NCBI GenBank assembly: GCA_003354055.1
Contig: PIVQ01000175.1
Location: 1-11,360 of the forward strand
Direction: 5' to 3'
DNA: 11,360 nucleotides
From: Desulfobacteraceae bacterium
Lineage (GTDB): Bacteria > Desulfobacterota > Desulfobacteria > Desulfobacterales > Desulfobacteraceae
Part shown: positions 1-6,873 of the stretch, one piece after another
How the letters are laid out: the number at the start of each line of letters is the position of its first letter
Numbering within the stretch: position 1 is the stretch's first letter
Program-made: the position numbers and the translations under genes
The notes under the pieces: model-generated
Seen by the model: the letters and a program-made list of their open reading frames with translations, nothing else
The model's database searches: none
What the model was told of the DNA's origin: nothing

Positions 1-971
1 ACCGCCAGATGCTCCATCATGGATATGGCAATTCCCATATTTCCTTCACTGTTTTCAAAATCAATGGGATTTACCTTATGGGGCATGGTGGAAGATCCGG
101 TTTCGCCTTTTTTAACCCGTTGCTTAAAATACCCAAGGCTAATGTATCCCCACATATCCCGGTCAAAATCAATCATGGTGGCAGCAGCCCTGACCATGGA
201 ATGAAGAATCTGGGACAGTGCATTGTTGGGATTAATCTGGGTGGTGAACAAAATGGGTTCCATATCCAGGTGATTGCGGATAAATCTCTGGGAGGCAGCG
301 ATCCAGTCTACTTCGGGAAATGCAAATAAATGGGCATTATAATTGCCGGTAGCCCCGTTAATCTTCGCCTGAACCGCCTTGCCGGACAGAAAGGCGATTT
401 CCTGATTCATCCGCCAGGCGTAGTTGATCAACTCTTTACCCACCGTGGTCGGAGTGGCCGGCTGCCCATGTGTGCGGGACATCATGGGAACCGCTTTATA
501 GGCCATGGCTTTTTCTTCAATTGCCTTTACATATTCCTGCAGCAATTCAAGGGCGATCTGTTTTCCCTTTTTGATCATCAGGCCATATGCGGTATTGTTT
601 ATGTCCTCGGATGTACATGAAAAATGAACCCATTCGCGAATGGCTCCAAGACCTGCCTTGTCCATTTTCTCTTTGATTAAGTACTCTACGGCTTTGACAT
701 CATGATTGGTTTTGCGTTCAATTTCCTTAACCCGCTCTGCATCTTTGACATCAAACCCGTCCACAACGGAATCAAGGGCGGATAAATCCAAATCAAAAGC
801 CTCGCCCTGGACCTGATTCAGTTTCAAGTCTGTTATGATAAACTTTAGCCATTCAATTTCTACTTGAACGCGATGGCGGATAAGACCGAATTCACTGAAT
901 ATTTCTGAAAGCTCCCCTGTTAGCCGTGCATATCGTCCGTCAAGGGGGGTAATTAATGAAACCTTTGTCAT
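1..971 (-). CDS. purB: Adenylosuccinate lyase, 3' end cut by window edge
   Basis: PurB catalyses two fumarate-releasing steps of purine synthesis: SAICAR to AICAR, and adenylosuccinate to AMP. It works in the cytoplasm as a homotetramer. The visible 323 residues begin MTKVSLITPLDGRYARL, typical of the E. coli-type subgroup of about 456 residues, so roughly the last 130 residues lie outside the window. THGQPATPTT carries the general acid/base histidine (H168). The fumarase/aspartase superfamily signature loop GSSTMPHKVNPIDFE starts at G292 and holds the catalytic serine S294. The ATG at 969-971 is preceded by GGAGAAG (974-980) at good spacing, which fixes the start. No frameshift is seen. The gene reads out of the window and its upstream side is a long non-coding region, so it is first in its transcript. 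Identification is by motif recognition and is near certain. Confidence 0.97.
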   Translation of the reverse strand, partial: MTKVSLITPLDGRYARLTGELSEIFSEFGLIRHRVQVEIEWLKFIITDLKLNQVQGEAFDLDLSALDSVVDGFDVKDAERVKEIERKTNHDVKAVEYLIKEKMDKAGLGAIREWVHFSCTSEDINNTAYGLMIKKGKQIALELLQEYVKAIEEKAMAYKAVPMMSRTHGQPATPTTVGKELINYAWRMNQEIAFLSGKAVQAKINGATGNYNAHLFAFPEVDWIAASQRFIRNHLDMEPILFTTQINPNNALSQILHSMVRAAATMIDFDRDMWGYISLGYFKQRVKKGETGSSTMPHKVNPIDFENSEGNMGIAISMMEHLA

Positions 972-1084
972 AACTTCTCCATAAGAAATCCGTGGACACA
1001 ATAGCTAAAACACCAAACTAAACACCTAAATTTATTTGATATTTTTAATAAAAACCAGTAAATCTGAAAGAGCTTTTTCCAATA

Positions 1085-1113
1085 CAAATAGCAGACTATC
1101 TAACAATTAACAA
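1085..1113 (-). promoter_or_regulatory. Possible sigma70-type promoter for purB
   Basis: Read on the minus strand, TTGTTA (1108-1113) and TATTTG (1085-1090) are separated by 17 bases, about 115 bases upstream of the purB start. The match to the -10 consensus is only moderate and the surroundings are A+T-rich, so a chance match is possible. Confidence 0.3.
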
Positions 1114-1188
1114 TCGAAAACAAGCGTAATCCTTTTGGTACCATCAGAATATACGGGCCATCATAGCAGATTCACAGCAGATTCTCAA

Positions 1189-1373
1189 TCAACCCTAGTT
1201 GTCCACCCAGGGTAATCGCATGTAACTTTCAGGATCAACAATTTCAAGGAGTTACCTTGATACTGGCAATCGCATATGGAATCAGGCTAACGATATAAGT
1301 ATTCAAAAACTTTAAGAATAAAAAACCGACCCAGGTTTACATGCGATTGCCGTGGTTGTTCAACCCCTGTTGT
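1189..1373. repeat. MITE-like element with long imperfect terminal inverted repeats
   Basis: The segment 1198-1225 is inverted at 1337-1364 with 23 of 28 positions matching. The innermost 12 bases (AATCGCATGTAA and its complement) are identical. The symmetry continues outwards as CAAC-N4-GTTG on both sides (1189-1200 and 1361-1372). A third partial copy, GGCAATCGCAT, lies inside at 1265-1275 in the same orientation as the left arm. There is no open reading frame of note between the arms. Long terminal inverted repeats around a short non-coding core are what a miniature inverted-repeat transposable element looks like. A regulatory dyad or a decayed insertion-sequence end are alternatives. I could not confirm a target-site duplication or other copies. 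Confidence 0.45.
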
Positions 1374-1384
1374 TCTGGCAATGA

Positions 1385-1504
1385 GATTCTGCAATATTGT
1401 CCGGACTCAAAAAGGCAACCCCGTCAGGTTTTGATGCCGTGCTCCCAAATCCCATTACCATGGAGAGCCTCTCACAGACCCTTTATCAAATGCTGAACAG
1501 ATAG
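1385..1504 (+). pseudogene. Decayed coding-like stretch resembling a receiver-domain C-terminus
   Basis: After the stop at 1382-1384 the frame reads about 39 codons to a TAG at 1502-1504. It includes SGFDAVLPNPITMESLSQTL, which resembles the end of a response-regulator receiver domain, where GFDAxLxKPI followed by a last helix is usual. The conserved lysine of the KP pair is asparagine here. There is no start codon with a ribosome site and no upstream receiver sequence, so if real it is a remnant left by deletion or insertion. The stretch sits directly beside the inverted-repeat element. The similarity is short and judged by eye. Confidence 0.3.
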
Positions 1505-1576
1505 GAGAAGCTCTCCTTGATTCAGACAAATTACAAAAAAATAAAAATTAATGGTAGCTTCTTAAGGCTTCCTTAC

Positions 1577-1606
1577 TTGACAAGGGCCTGGCTTTTAAAG
1601 TATTTT
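1577..1606 (+). promoter_or_regulatory. Sigma70-type promoter for the IHF-like gene
   Basis: A consensus -35 box TTGACA (1577-1582) is followed after 18 bases by TATTTT (1601-1606). Transcription would start near 1613, leaving a leader of about 58 bases before the ATG at 1671. It is the only good promoter in the 700-base gap on this strand and may drive the three-gene cluster to 3756. Confidence 0.6.
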
Positions 1607-1670
1607 AGCACTTTATTTATTTATGTTAATCATTTTTTTAGCGCCCTTTGTGTTGCAGGAGTAAAGTTTT

Positions 1671-1952
1671 ATGGCATTAACCAAGACCATTATTGCAGAA
1701 AAGATACAAGACAACCTTAGCATTTCCAGAACCACGACCTATGAAGTCATGGAAGAATTTCTCGAGATCATCAAAGAGACCATTGAAAACGGTGAAGACA
1801 TCATGATCAGCGGTTTCGGCAAGTTTTGTGTCAACGAGAAAAAAGCCCGAAAAGGAAGAAACCCCGCAACGGACGCAGAGATGACTCTGCCTGCCAGACG
1901 TGTTGTAACCTTTAAATGCTCTGGAAAACTCAGAGACCAGATCAACACCTGA
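1671..1952 (+). CDS. ihfA: Integration host factor alpha-like DNA-bending protein (HU/IHF family)
   Basis: This is a 93-residue nucleoid protein of the HU/IHF family, which binds DNA as a dimer and bends it sharply in the minor groove. The body follows the family layout: N-terminal helices (MALTKTIIAEKIQDNL), then SGFGKF (about 47-52), then the beta-arm region with RNPATD (63-68), where the proline intercalates between base pairs, then ARRVVTF (75-81) near the end. MALTK and ARRVVTF match IHF-alpha better than HU. Asn-Pro in the arm tip is intact. AGGAG at 1657-1661 lies 9 bases before the ATG. The stop is 18 bases before the next gene. Whether it pairs with a beta subunit elsewhere or forms homodimers cannot be told here, so the alpha assignment is less sure than the family. 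Confidence 0.9.
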   Translation: MALTKTIIAEKIQDNLSISRTTTYEVMEEFLEIIKETIENGEDIMISGFGKFCVNEKKARKGRNPATDAEMTLPARRVVTFKCSGKLRDQINT

Positions 1953-1970
1953 TCCTAGGCCCCATTGCCA

Positions 1971-3236
1971 ATGTTCTTTTCAGACCAAGTCATTATCGCC
2001 ATCATTCTTATAACCCTCATCGGCAGTTATTTGATGAACAATCTGGCTGATTTTCTGAACCTTGGCAATTTAAGCCCCACACTGCCCAAAACATTTTCAG
2101 ACGTATATGATGCGGACCGGTATGATAGGTCCCAGAGATATTTAAAAGTGACCACCCGAATGGGGGTGGTCACTTCCAGTGTAGACCTTGTTCTGCTCTT
2201 GATCTTCTGGTTCTTTGGCGGATTTGGTCTTCTGGATACCTTTGTGCGCAACGCAAGTCCAAGCACAATTTTATCAGGTCTTTTATTTATCGGTATCCTC
2301 TCAGGCTTGCAATTTATCCTGTCTCTTCCCTTTTCCATCTACAGCACCTTTGTGATTGAAGAAAAGTTCGGATTTAATAAGACCACCCCTAAAATTTTTA
2401 TCCTGGATTTGATTAAATCAATTGTCCTGTCTGTAATCTTAGGTTCAGCGCTGCTGTCACTGATCTTTTGGTTTTTTGAATCAGCCGGCTCCTTAGCCTG
2501 GGTACTCTGCTGGTCAGCCACAAGCCTATTTCTGATGGCGGTTCAATACATTGTTCCCACCTGGATCATGCCCCTGTTTAACACGTTTACCCCCCTGGAA
2601 GAGGGTCCGCTAAAAGAGTCTATCTTTAATTATGCCCGGTCCATTGACTTTCCCCTGACCCAGATCTTTGTCATGGACGGATCAAAGCGGAGTGCCAAAT
2701 CCAACGCCTTTTTTACCGGTTTTGGAAAAAACAAACGCATTGTTCTCTATGACACCCTGATCAAGGAACAGGAGGATGAAGAACTGGTTGCCGTGCTTGC
2801 CCACGAAATGGGCCATTTTAAGAAAAAGCATATCCAGCGCCGACTGATTCTGAGTATTGCCCAGATGGGAATTATTTTTTACCTCTTATCATTGTTCATT
2901 TCCCATGAAAGCCTCTTTCATGCTTTTTTTGTGGACCAGCCGTCTGTCTACGCCGGACTGATCTTTTTCAGTATCCTTTTTTCACCCATTGATCTGATCA
3001 TTTCCATTGTAATGCAGTTTTTTTCCAGGAAAGATGAGTACGAGGCAGACCGGTTTGCCGCCCGGACTACAAAGAATCCCAAGGCCATGGTATCGGCCCT
3101 GAAAAAGCTGAGCGCCCATAATCTGTCCAATTTAACGCCCCACCCCTTTTATGTGTTTTTAAATTACTCCCACCCACCGGTGCTGGAACGGATTTGCGCC
3201 CTGCTCAGCCTTGGAAAAGGCAAACAAAATGAATAA
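1971..3236 (+). CDS. M48-family (Ste24/CAAX-protease type) integral membrane zinc metallopeptidase
   Basis: A 421-residue membrane protease of the Ste24 type. Counted from the ATG at 1971, the zinc motif HEMGH is at 278-282, preceded by AVLA, and the third ligand is expected to be E356 in the DEYEAD block (355-360). Hydrophobic segments occur near residues 5-25, 70-88, 100-130, 147-170, 175-205, then after the zinc motif near 292-312 and 325-350. This gives about seven membrane passes, as in Ste24, where they enclose a cavity holding the active site. Eukaryotic relatives clip prenylated proteins. Bacteria lack that pathway, so the role is probably membrane-protein quality control or peptide cleavage. 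An in-frame TTG at 1965 is an alternative start, and neither start has a strong ribosome site. It lies 18 bases behind the IHF-like gene and overlaps the next gene by 8 bases, so the three are probably co-transcribed. Confidence 0.92.
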   Translation: MFFSDQVIIAIILITLIGSYLMNNLADFLNLGNLSPTLPKTFSDVYDADRYDRSQRYLKVTTRMGVVTSSVDLVLLLIFWFFGGFGLLDTFVRNASPSTILSGLLFIGILSGLQFILSLPFSIYSTFVIEEKFGFNKTTPKIFILDLIKSIVLSVILGSALLSLIFWFFESAGSLAWVLCWSATSLFLMAVQYIVPTWIMPLFNTFTPLEEGPLKESIFNYARSIDFPLTQIFVMDGSKRSAKSNAFFTGFGKNKRIVLYDTLIKEQEDEELVAVLAHEMGHFKKKHIQRRLILSIAQMGIIFYLLSLFISHESLFHAFFVDQPSVYAGLIFFSILFSPIDLIISIVMQFFSRKDEYEADRFAARTTKNPKAMVSALKKLSAHNLSNLTPHPFYVFLNYSHPPVLERICALLSLGKGKQNE

Positions 3237-3756
3237 GCCTGCGGGTAAGCTTCTGGTTACTGCCGACCTTCACGGCAGCCTGTCCACCTGGCTGACCGTT
3301 AAGGCTTTGTTGTCAAAAGAAGACAGCCTGGCTGTGGCCGGAGACTTGTTTGATACACGTTACGGCCACTATGGTCATCCGGATTTCCAACCGGATCAGA
3401 TCCGGTCGGATCTGCCCGAACTTGGGCACTCTTTATATTACGTATACGGGAATTGCGATGTAGAAGGCTATTGCACGGGATATGGCCCCGAAAAGACCTT
3501 CAAGGCCTTTGGAAAAAATATTTTCATCCATCACGGCCATAGGATGATTCCTAATAATTGCCAGGCAGATATCATCATCCAGGGACATACCCATCTGTGT
3601 CACCTTGAAAAAAAAGACGGGAAAATTTTTATGAATCCCGGCAGCATGCCCCATCCCAGAAACAGTTTGCCCAGTTATGGCTGGATTGATGACACTCAAG
3701 TTTGTCTTGTGGAGTTAAAAACCGGGAAAACCCTGGCATCCATCCCTTTGCCTTAA
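3229..3756 (+). CDS. YfcE-type metallophosphoesterase
   Basis: A 175-residue calcineurin-like phosphoesterase of the YfcE/MJ0936 group, small cytoplasmic two-metal phosphodiesterases whose natural substrates are mostly unknown. The motifs run in order: D13-L-H15 (first metal site), G38-D39 (bridging Asp), G74-N75-C76-D77, H101-H-G-H104, and G119-H120-T-H122, followed by NPGS. All expected metal ligands and the catalytic Asn/His are present, so it should be active. The region after the bridging Asp (YGHYGHPDF) is richer in His and Tyr than in E. coli YfcE. The ATG at 3229 has GGAAAAGG (3213-3220) at suitable distance. An in-frame TTG at 3211 is possible but has no ribosome site. The start overlaps the protease stop by 8 bases, which suggests translational coupling. 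Confidence 0.9.
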   Translation: MNKPAGKLLVTADLHGSLSTWLTVKALLSKEDSLAVAGDLFDTRYGHYGHPDFQPDQIRSDLPELGHSLYYVYGNCDVEGYCTGYGPEKTFKAFGKNIFIHHGHRMIPNNCQADIIIQGHTHLCHLEKKDGKIFMNPGSMPHPRNSLPSYGWIDDTQVCLVELKTGKTLASIPLP

Positions 3757-3774
3757 ACAATTAAGAGGTTGACT

Positions 3775-4458
3775 TTAGTCATCACTGATGGGGTTGACCC
3801 GCTGCACAGGGCTGATTTTCTCCACCCGTCCTATTCCCATCTCCTCTGATCTGCATCGCCTTTTTTGAATCTTTTTTTTCACCGCCATATGCCGAGAATA
3901 TGTGTCATAGGGGTCTGTTGGCGGGCGTAAAGACTTGCGTTTCAGGGGTGTTTTTTCCATTCCCGGTTCAATATCATGTAAAACAGCATCAAAACGGGGA
4001 GTACGTCTCTGTCTTGAACGCACAGGCGGCGGCTTGGGTGGTTTTTCTTGTTTTCCCGGCGGAGAGGCTTTGGCTTTAACACCTACACTTGACTTTTGCC
4101 CTGCCTTAGGTCCGGGCTTAGGACGGGTTTTAAACCGCTGGGTTACCGAGGTAAAAAAACTGGAAATGGACTGGTCTGAAGACGCCGTGGTCTTCTTCTC
4201 AGAAGGAGAAGTTTCAGGCAGCAGAGGAAAAATGAATTTAAATGCGGCATTGATATCTTTCATCCTGATCTCAGCTGTCGCAGCACGTCGCGGCTCCCTG
4301 GCAAACCGGTCCGGGTGGAAGGACTTGGCCAGCGTCCTGAAGGCATGTTTGGCATCCGGGGCTGTCGCATTTGGGCCAAGTCCTAAAATTTTCATGGCAG
4401 ATTTTTTATCCATATCACTGACCATACGCCCGGACCGGTATCCCGTCAATTGATTCAT
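3775..4458 (-). CDS. J-domain protein (type III DnaJ-like co-chaperone) with basic, proline-rich tail
   Basis: A 227-residue protein with a single N-terminal J domain (about residues 20-77). The domain includes AMKILGLGPNATAPDAKHAF, the catalytic H48-P49-D50 loop that stimulates DnaK ATPase, and a helix III/IV region with INAAFKFI. There is no Gly/Phe region, zinc finger or DnaJ C-terminal domain. Residues 90-227 are low-complexity and strongly basic with many Lys, Arg, Pro and Ser (for example KPPKPPPVRSRQRR), probably disordered and possibly nucleic-acid or membrane-surface binding. The client or tethering partner is unknown. The longest ATG start (4456-4458) has no clear ribosome site. The ATGs at codons 12 and 16 are alternatives, and codon 16 would put HPD at residue 33, as in E. 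coli DnaJ. It converges on the phosphoesterase gene with an 18-base gap and diverges from the DUF89-like gene. Confidence 0.85.
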   Translation of the reverse strand: MNQLTGYRSGRMVSDMDKKSAMKILGLGPNATAPDAKHAFRTLAKSFHPDRFAREPRRAATAEIRMKDINAAFKFIFPLLPETSPSEKKTTASSDQSISSFFTSVTQRFKTRPKPGPKAGQKSSVGVKAKASPPGKQEKPPKPPPVRSRQRRTPRFDAVLHDIEPGMEKTPLKRKSLRPPTDPYDTYSRHMAVKKKIQKRRCRSEEMGIGRVEKISPVQRVNPISDD

Positions 4459-4487
4459 TTGAAAAACCGGGAATGAGATGATACTAT
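4459..4487 (+). promoter_or_regulatory. Promoter for the DUF89-like gene
   Basis: TTGAAA (4459-4464) and TACTAT (4482-4487) are separated by exactly 17 bases. The predicted start near 4494 lies upstream of the ribosome-site-supported ATG at 4532, and this argues against the longer reading from the ATG at 4478. Confidence 0.5.
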
Positions 4488-4505
4488 CTTCGGATCTTTA
4501 CTCAA
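4478..4505 (-). promoter_or_regulatory. Possible divergent promoter for the J-domain gene
   Basis: On the minus strand TTGAGT (4500-4505) and TATCAT (4478-4483) are 16 bases apart. The -10 box overlaps the -10 of the rightward promoter. If both are real the two genes compete for polymerase. The boxes are weak matches. Confidence 0.25.
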
Positions 4506-4531
4506 AGGCTGAACTCAAAAAAGGAGACCCT

Positions 4532-6274
4532 ATGACCGCATCGGCATATATTCCAGTAACCCTTGGCTCTGATCCGGACCAGGATGCATGGTTCACCGCT
4601 TTTTTCCTTGAGAATCACATTGACCCCTTTGCCTACCCCACCAAAGTCGGAACACTGGAACAGGTCGAATTCATGATTTTTCCCGAAAACGATGAACGGT
4701 TTTTCCCCTGCTCCGACCGCATGTTTTCCGCCATCATGTCAAGAAAGAGCGGCAGATTCGTCCTGGCCAGGTACAGGGAAGTCTATGATAAAATCATTCG
4801 ACTGGTGGATGAGTTCATTGAGTCGGAATACGACAGAAAATTTCTGACCGGTTTGATAAAAATCAAATTTGACCATGAAATTGAAAGCCGTCTTCTTATC
4901 CCTTCCCGCCTTGAAAAACGTCTGTACAAGATTTTTCTAAGCCGCACCCATATTGAAGACCCCTATTCCAACCGTAAAAAGAAAGAAAACAATAAGGCAT
5001 ATCGTCTGATCACCTCAGAGACATTTAAAAAGGCCCTGAACTATATCAACGGTTCCATTGACAATATTGAGCAGCGCAGTCTTTATGACCTCAGGGAAAA
5101 AATAAAGGAAATTGAGTTTCAACGGCTGCTCAGCCTTCTTTCAGCAGGGCATCTCTGGCAGGATGATAATTTTAAAGTTCCGTCCTTGTCCGGTATAAAA
5201 GCCCTGTTTGATACCCAAATTACCGGTAACGGACTCTCACATCTTATGGATCTGATTCATAAGCCCAAATCCAAGATTTTATGGCTGACCGATGAGTCCG
5301 GTGATGCGGTTGTGGACATCAGTATTGCAAAATTCCTGGCCGAACTGGGTCATGTGGTGATTCTGGTTGTCAAGGAAACCCCGTTTTTTAAAAAGGTATC
5401 CCTCACAGACACCCGCACCGATCCCACATTGGCCAAATTATTAGGCAATGCTCACTTCATCCATGAAAAGACCATCAGCAAAAACAAACTGGTCCGGCGC
5501 CTTAAGCAGGATGAAAACCTTTATGTGATGTCCGACGGTACCAAAGAGGCGCTGAACCTTCTGCTGGTCTCCACCACATTTTCCCGGACGTTCAAAGAGG
5601 TGGATTGCGTCATATCCAGGGGGGCGGCACAGAAGAACCGTCTCATTAACACCCATTTCCAGTTTACCAGGAACATGATCAATATCAGTGCGGAAGACGG
5701 GGGATTATCTATCACCTTTAAGCCCAGTCATCCTGATTTTATTAATTTTAGCCATACGGATCTGGAAGAAAAGGCAGGCAGAATTATCGCTCAGATGAAA
5801 TCAGCCAAGGCCAAAAATATGACCGTCATGTTCTACAGCGGCATTATCGGCTCCATCCCCGGTAAAATAGATGTGGCCAAAAAAATCATGAGCGTCTTTA
5901 TCGACCATCTGAACCAACAGTCTGCTGATCTGTTTATTATCAATCCGTCGCTGTATTACGAGCCGGGCATGGATGCAGACGATCTCATGTACATGTGGGA
6001 AATTGTTCAGAGAAGCAGATATATTGATATCTGGCGGTTCCAGACCTCAGATGACATCGCTGACAGCTTTGCCCTGATGAATCAGAAGGTCCCGCCGGAA
6101 TGGATCGGAAAGGATTCCACTTACAGCACCGGATGTACCAAGGAAATGCGAATTGCCCAGGATGTCCAGAAAAAGAATACGGAAATGCAGCTTATGGGTC
6201 CGTCTTTAAATAGATTTATGCGCCGGGATGAATACGGAGTCGGCTCCATGTATGACCAGCGACTGGCTGATTGA
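4532..6274 (+). CDS. Large protein with degenerate DUF89/ARMT1-like domain
   Basis: A 580-residue cytoplasmic protein without signal peptide or membrane segment. Residues about 245-300 match the core of DUF89 (ARMT1-like, PF01937) metal-dependent phosphatases: ILWLTDESGDAVVD (D254), then FLAELGHVVILVVK, then TPFFKKVSLTD (D293). Typical members read D-N-x-G-E-x-x-x-D here and N-D-x-T-x-x-D later. This protein keeps both Asp positions but has Glu for the usual metal-binding Asn, Asp for the Glu, and Lys-Lys for Asn-Asp. The later ISRGAAQKN corresponds to the KGxxN block. The N-terminal 200 residues and the last 130 are not recognised. DUF89 proteins are thought to remove damaged sugar-phosphates or related metabolites. 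Activity is doubtful with these changes. AAGGAG (4521-4526) fixes the ATG at 4532 over the in-frame ATG at 4478. It converges on the Fe-S scaffold gene 21 bases downstream. Confidence 0.75.
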   Translation: MTASAYIPVTLGSDPDQDAWFTAFFLENHIDPFAYPTKVGTLEQVEFMIFPENDERFFPCSDRMFSAIMSRKSGRFVLARYREVYDKIIRLVDEFIESEYDRKFLTGLIKIKFDHEIESRLLIPSRLEKRLYKIFLSRTHIEDPYSNRKKKENNKAYRLITSETFKKALNYINGSIDNIEQRSLYDLREKIKEIEFQRLLSLLSAGHLWQDDNFKVPSLSGIKALFDTQITGNGLSHLMDLIHKPKSKILWLTDESGDAVVDISIAKFLAELGHVVILVVKETPFFKKVSLTDTRTDPTLAKLLGNAHFIHEKTISKNKLVRRLKQDENLYVMSDGTKEALNLLLVSTTFSRTFKEVDCVISRGAAQKNRLINTHFQFTRNMINISAEDGGLSITFKPSHPDFINFSHTDLEEKAGRIIAQMKSAKAKNMTVMFYSGIIGSIPGKIDVAKKIMSVFIDHLNQQSADLFIINPSLYYEPGMDADDLMYMWEIVQRSRYIDIWRFQTSDDIADSFALMNQKVPPEWIGKDSTYSTGCTKEMRIAQDVQKKNTEMQLMGPSLNRFMRRDEYGVGSMYDQRLAD

Positions 6275-6295
6275 TAAAAAGGTTAGGTTCCGGAT

Positions 6296-6709
6296 TCAGG
6301 CCCCAAGGCTGGCCAATGCCTGATTAAAGGCCTTGAGGGCAAGGGCGGCGCAATGATTTTCCTTTTCAGGTAAGGTCTTGAGATAGGAAAGGATCTGATC
6401 GTCACGGATCCGGGAAACCCCTGAAATATCTTTGCCTTCCGAAAGTTTGATAATGGTATTGGCACAGGCATGGGTATAGATGCAGCCACGGATATCATAG
6501 GAAATGGCAGTCAACTCTCCCTTATCTGCCATTAAAAAGAACTCGATGGTATCCCCGCATTCCCTTTGTGCTTTGCCATAACCGTCAGAATTATGAACGG
6601 TTTCCTGATAATCCCGTTTCATGGCCATCTCCAAAAACTCAAGGGAATGATCATTCCAGAAGTCAAAGCTTTTTTCTTTTTGCTGCTCCGTTGCCTCAGT
6701 TGCCTTCAT
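6296..6709 (-). CDS. NifU/IscU-type iron-sulfur cluster assembly scaffold protein
   Basis: A 137-residue protein with the NifU N-terminal (IscU) fold, on which Fe-S clusters are built from cysteine-desulfurase sulfur and passed to apo-proteins. The three scaffold cysteines are in place: C51 in ECGD with D53, C76 in RGC, and C120 in NHC. An extra C82 lies in the THAC helix, where IscU has small residues. About 40 residues precede the first motif, including an acidic/aromatic helix (FDFWNDHSLEFLEM). No desulfurase, HscA/B or ferredoxin gene is adjacent, so it is a stand-alone scaffold rather than part of an isc or nif operon. The ATG at 6709 has TAAGGAGA (6715-6722) at ideal spacing. An upstream ATG at 6748 would add 13 residues but has no ribosome site and lies inside an inverted repeat. 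Confidence 0.88.
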   Translation of the reverse strand: MKATEATEQQKEKSFDFWNDHSLEFLEMAMKRDYQETVHNSDGYGKAQRECGDTIEFFLMADKGELTAISYDIRGCIYTHACANTIIKLSEGKDISGVSRIRDDQILSYLKTLPEKENHCAALALKAFNQALASLGA

Positions 6710-6736
6710 TGCCGTCTCCTTATGGTCGCTAAATTC

Positions 6737-6769
6737 TACTATTGTCATCCCGCTGACCAGACAATAGTA
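6737..6769. promoter_or_regulatory. Perfect 10-bp inverted repeat, operator-like
   Basis: TACTATTGTC (6737-6746) is exactly inverted as GACAATAGTA (6760-6769) with 13 bases between. It sits in the divergent region between the Fe-S scaffold gene and the histidine kinase gene. The right arm contains, on the minus strand, the TACTAT proposed as -10 box of the scaffold promoter. A dimeric regulator bound here would therefore block that promoter. It could instead form an RNA hairpin if transcription of the scaffold gene starts further upstream. The binding protein is unknown. Confidence 0.5.
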
Positions 6770-6791
6770 AGATCAATATAGAAAGATGCAA
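6764..6791 (-). promoter_or_regulatory. Possible promoter for the Fe-S scaffold gene
   Basis: Minus-strand TTGCAT (6786-6791), 16 bases, then TACTAT (6764-6769). The start would fall near 6757, inside the inverted repeat, about 48 bases before the ATG at 6709. Confidence 0.35.
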
Positions 6792-6813
6792 TAAGAGTTT
6801 TCTTCAAATCGAT

Positions 6814-6842
6814 TTGTCATCTAATCTTATTTGCTGTATATT
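6814..6842 (+). promoter_or_regulatory. Sigma70-type promoter for the hybrid histidine kinase
   Basis: TTGTCA (6814-6819), a 17-base spacer, and TATATT (6837-6842) make a good vegetative promoter. The expected start near 6849 gives a leader of about 25 bases to the ATG at 6874. Confidence 0.6.
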
Positions 6843-6873
6843 ACGAATTCTACGTCAATAAAACCGGACCCCG

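Noticed and set aside
9..620. Two plus-strand open frames (9-329 and 330-620)
   Set aside because: They lie antisense to purB, whose conserved motifs are clear on the minus strand. They show no recognisable protein features.
1165..1184. Short direct repeat AGCAGATTC twice
   Set aside because: Only two copies with a 2-base gap and no further units, so it is neither a CRISPR nor a clear iteron.
1504..1516. Hairpin GGAGA-AGC-TCTCC
   Set aside because: The stem is only 5 bp with no T run after it, too weak to call a terminator.
1517..1720. Open frame of 67 codons overlapping the IHF-like start
   Set aside because: It covers the promoter and leader, overlaps the start of a clear gene in another frame, and shows no recognisable domain.
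3935..4453. Long plus-strand open frame of 172 codons opposite the J-domain gene
   Set aside because: The minus-strand frame has an HPD J domain. The plus frame is a shadow of its biased Lys/Arg/Pro-rich codons.
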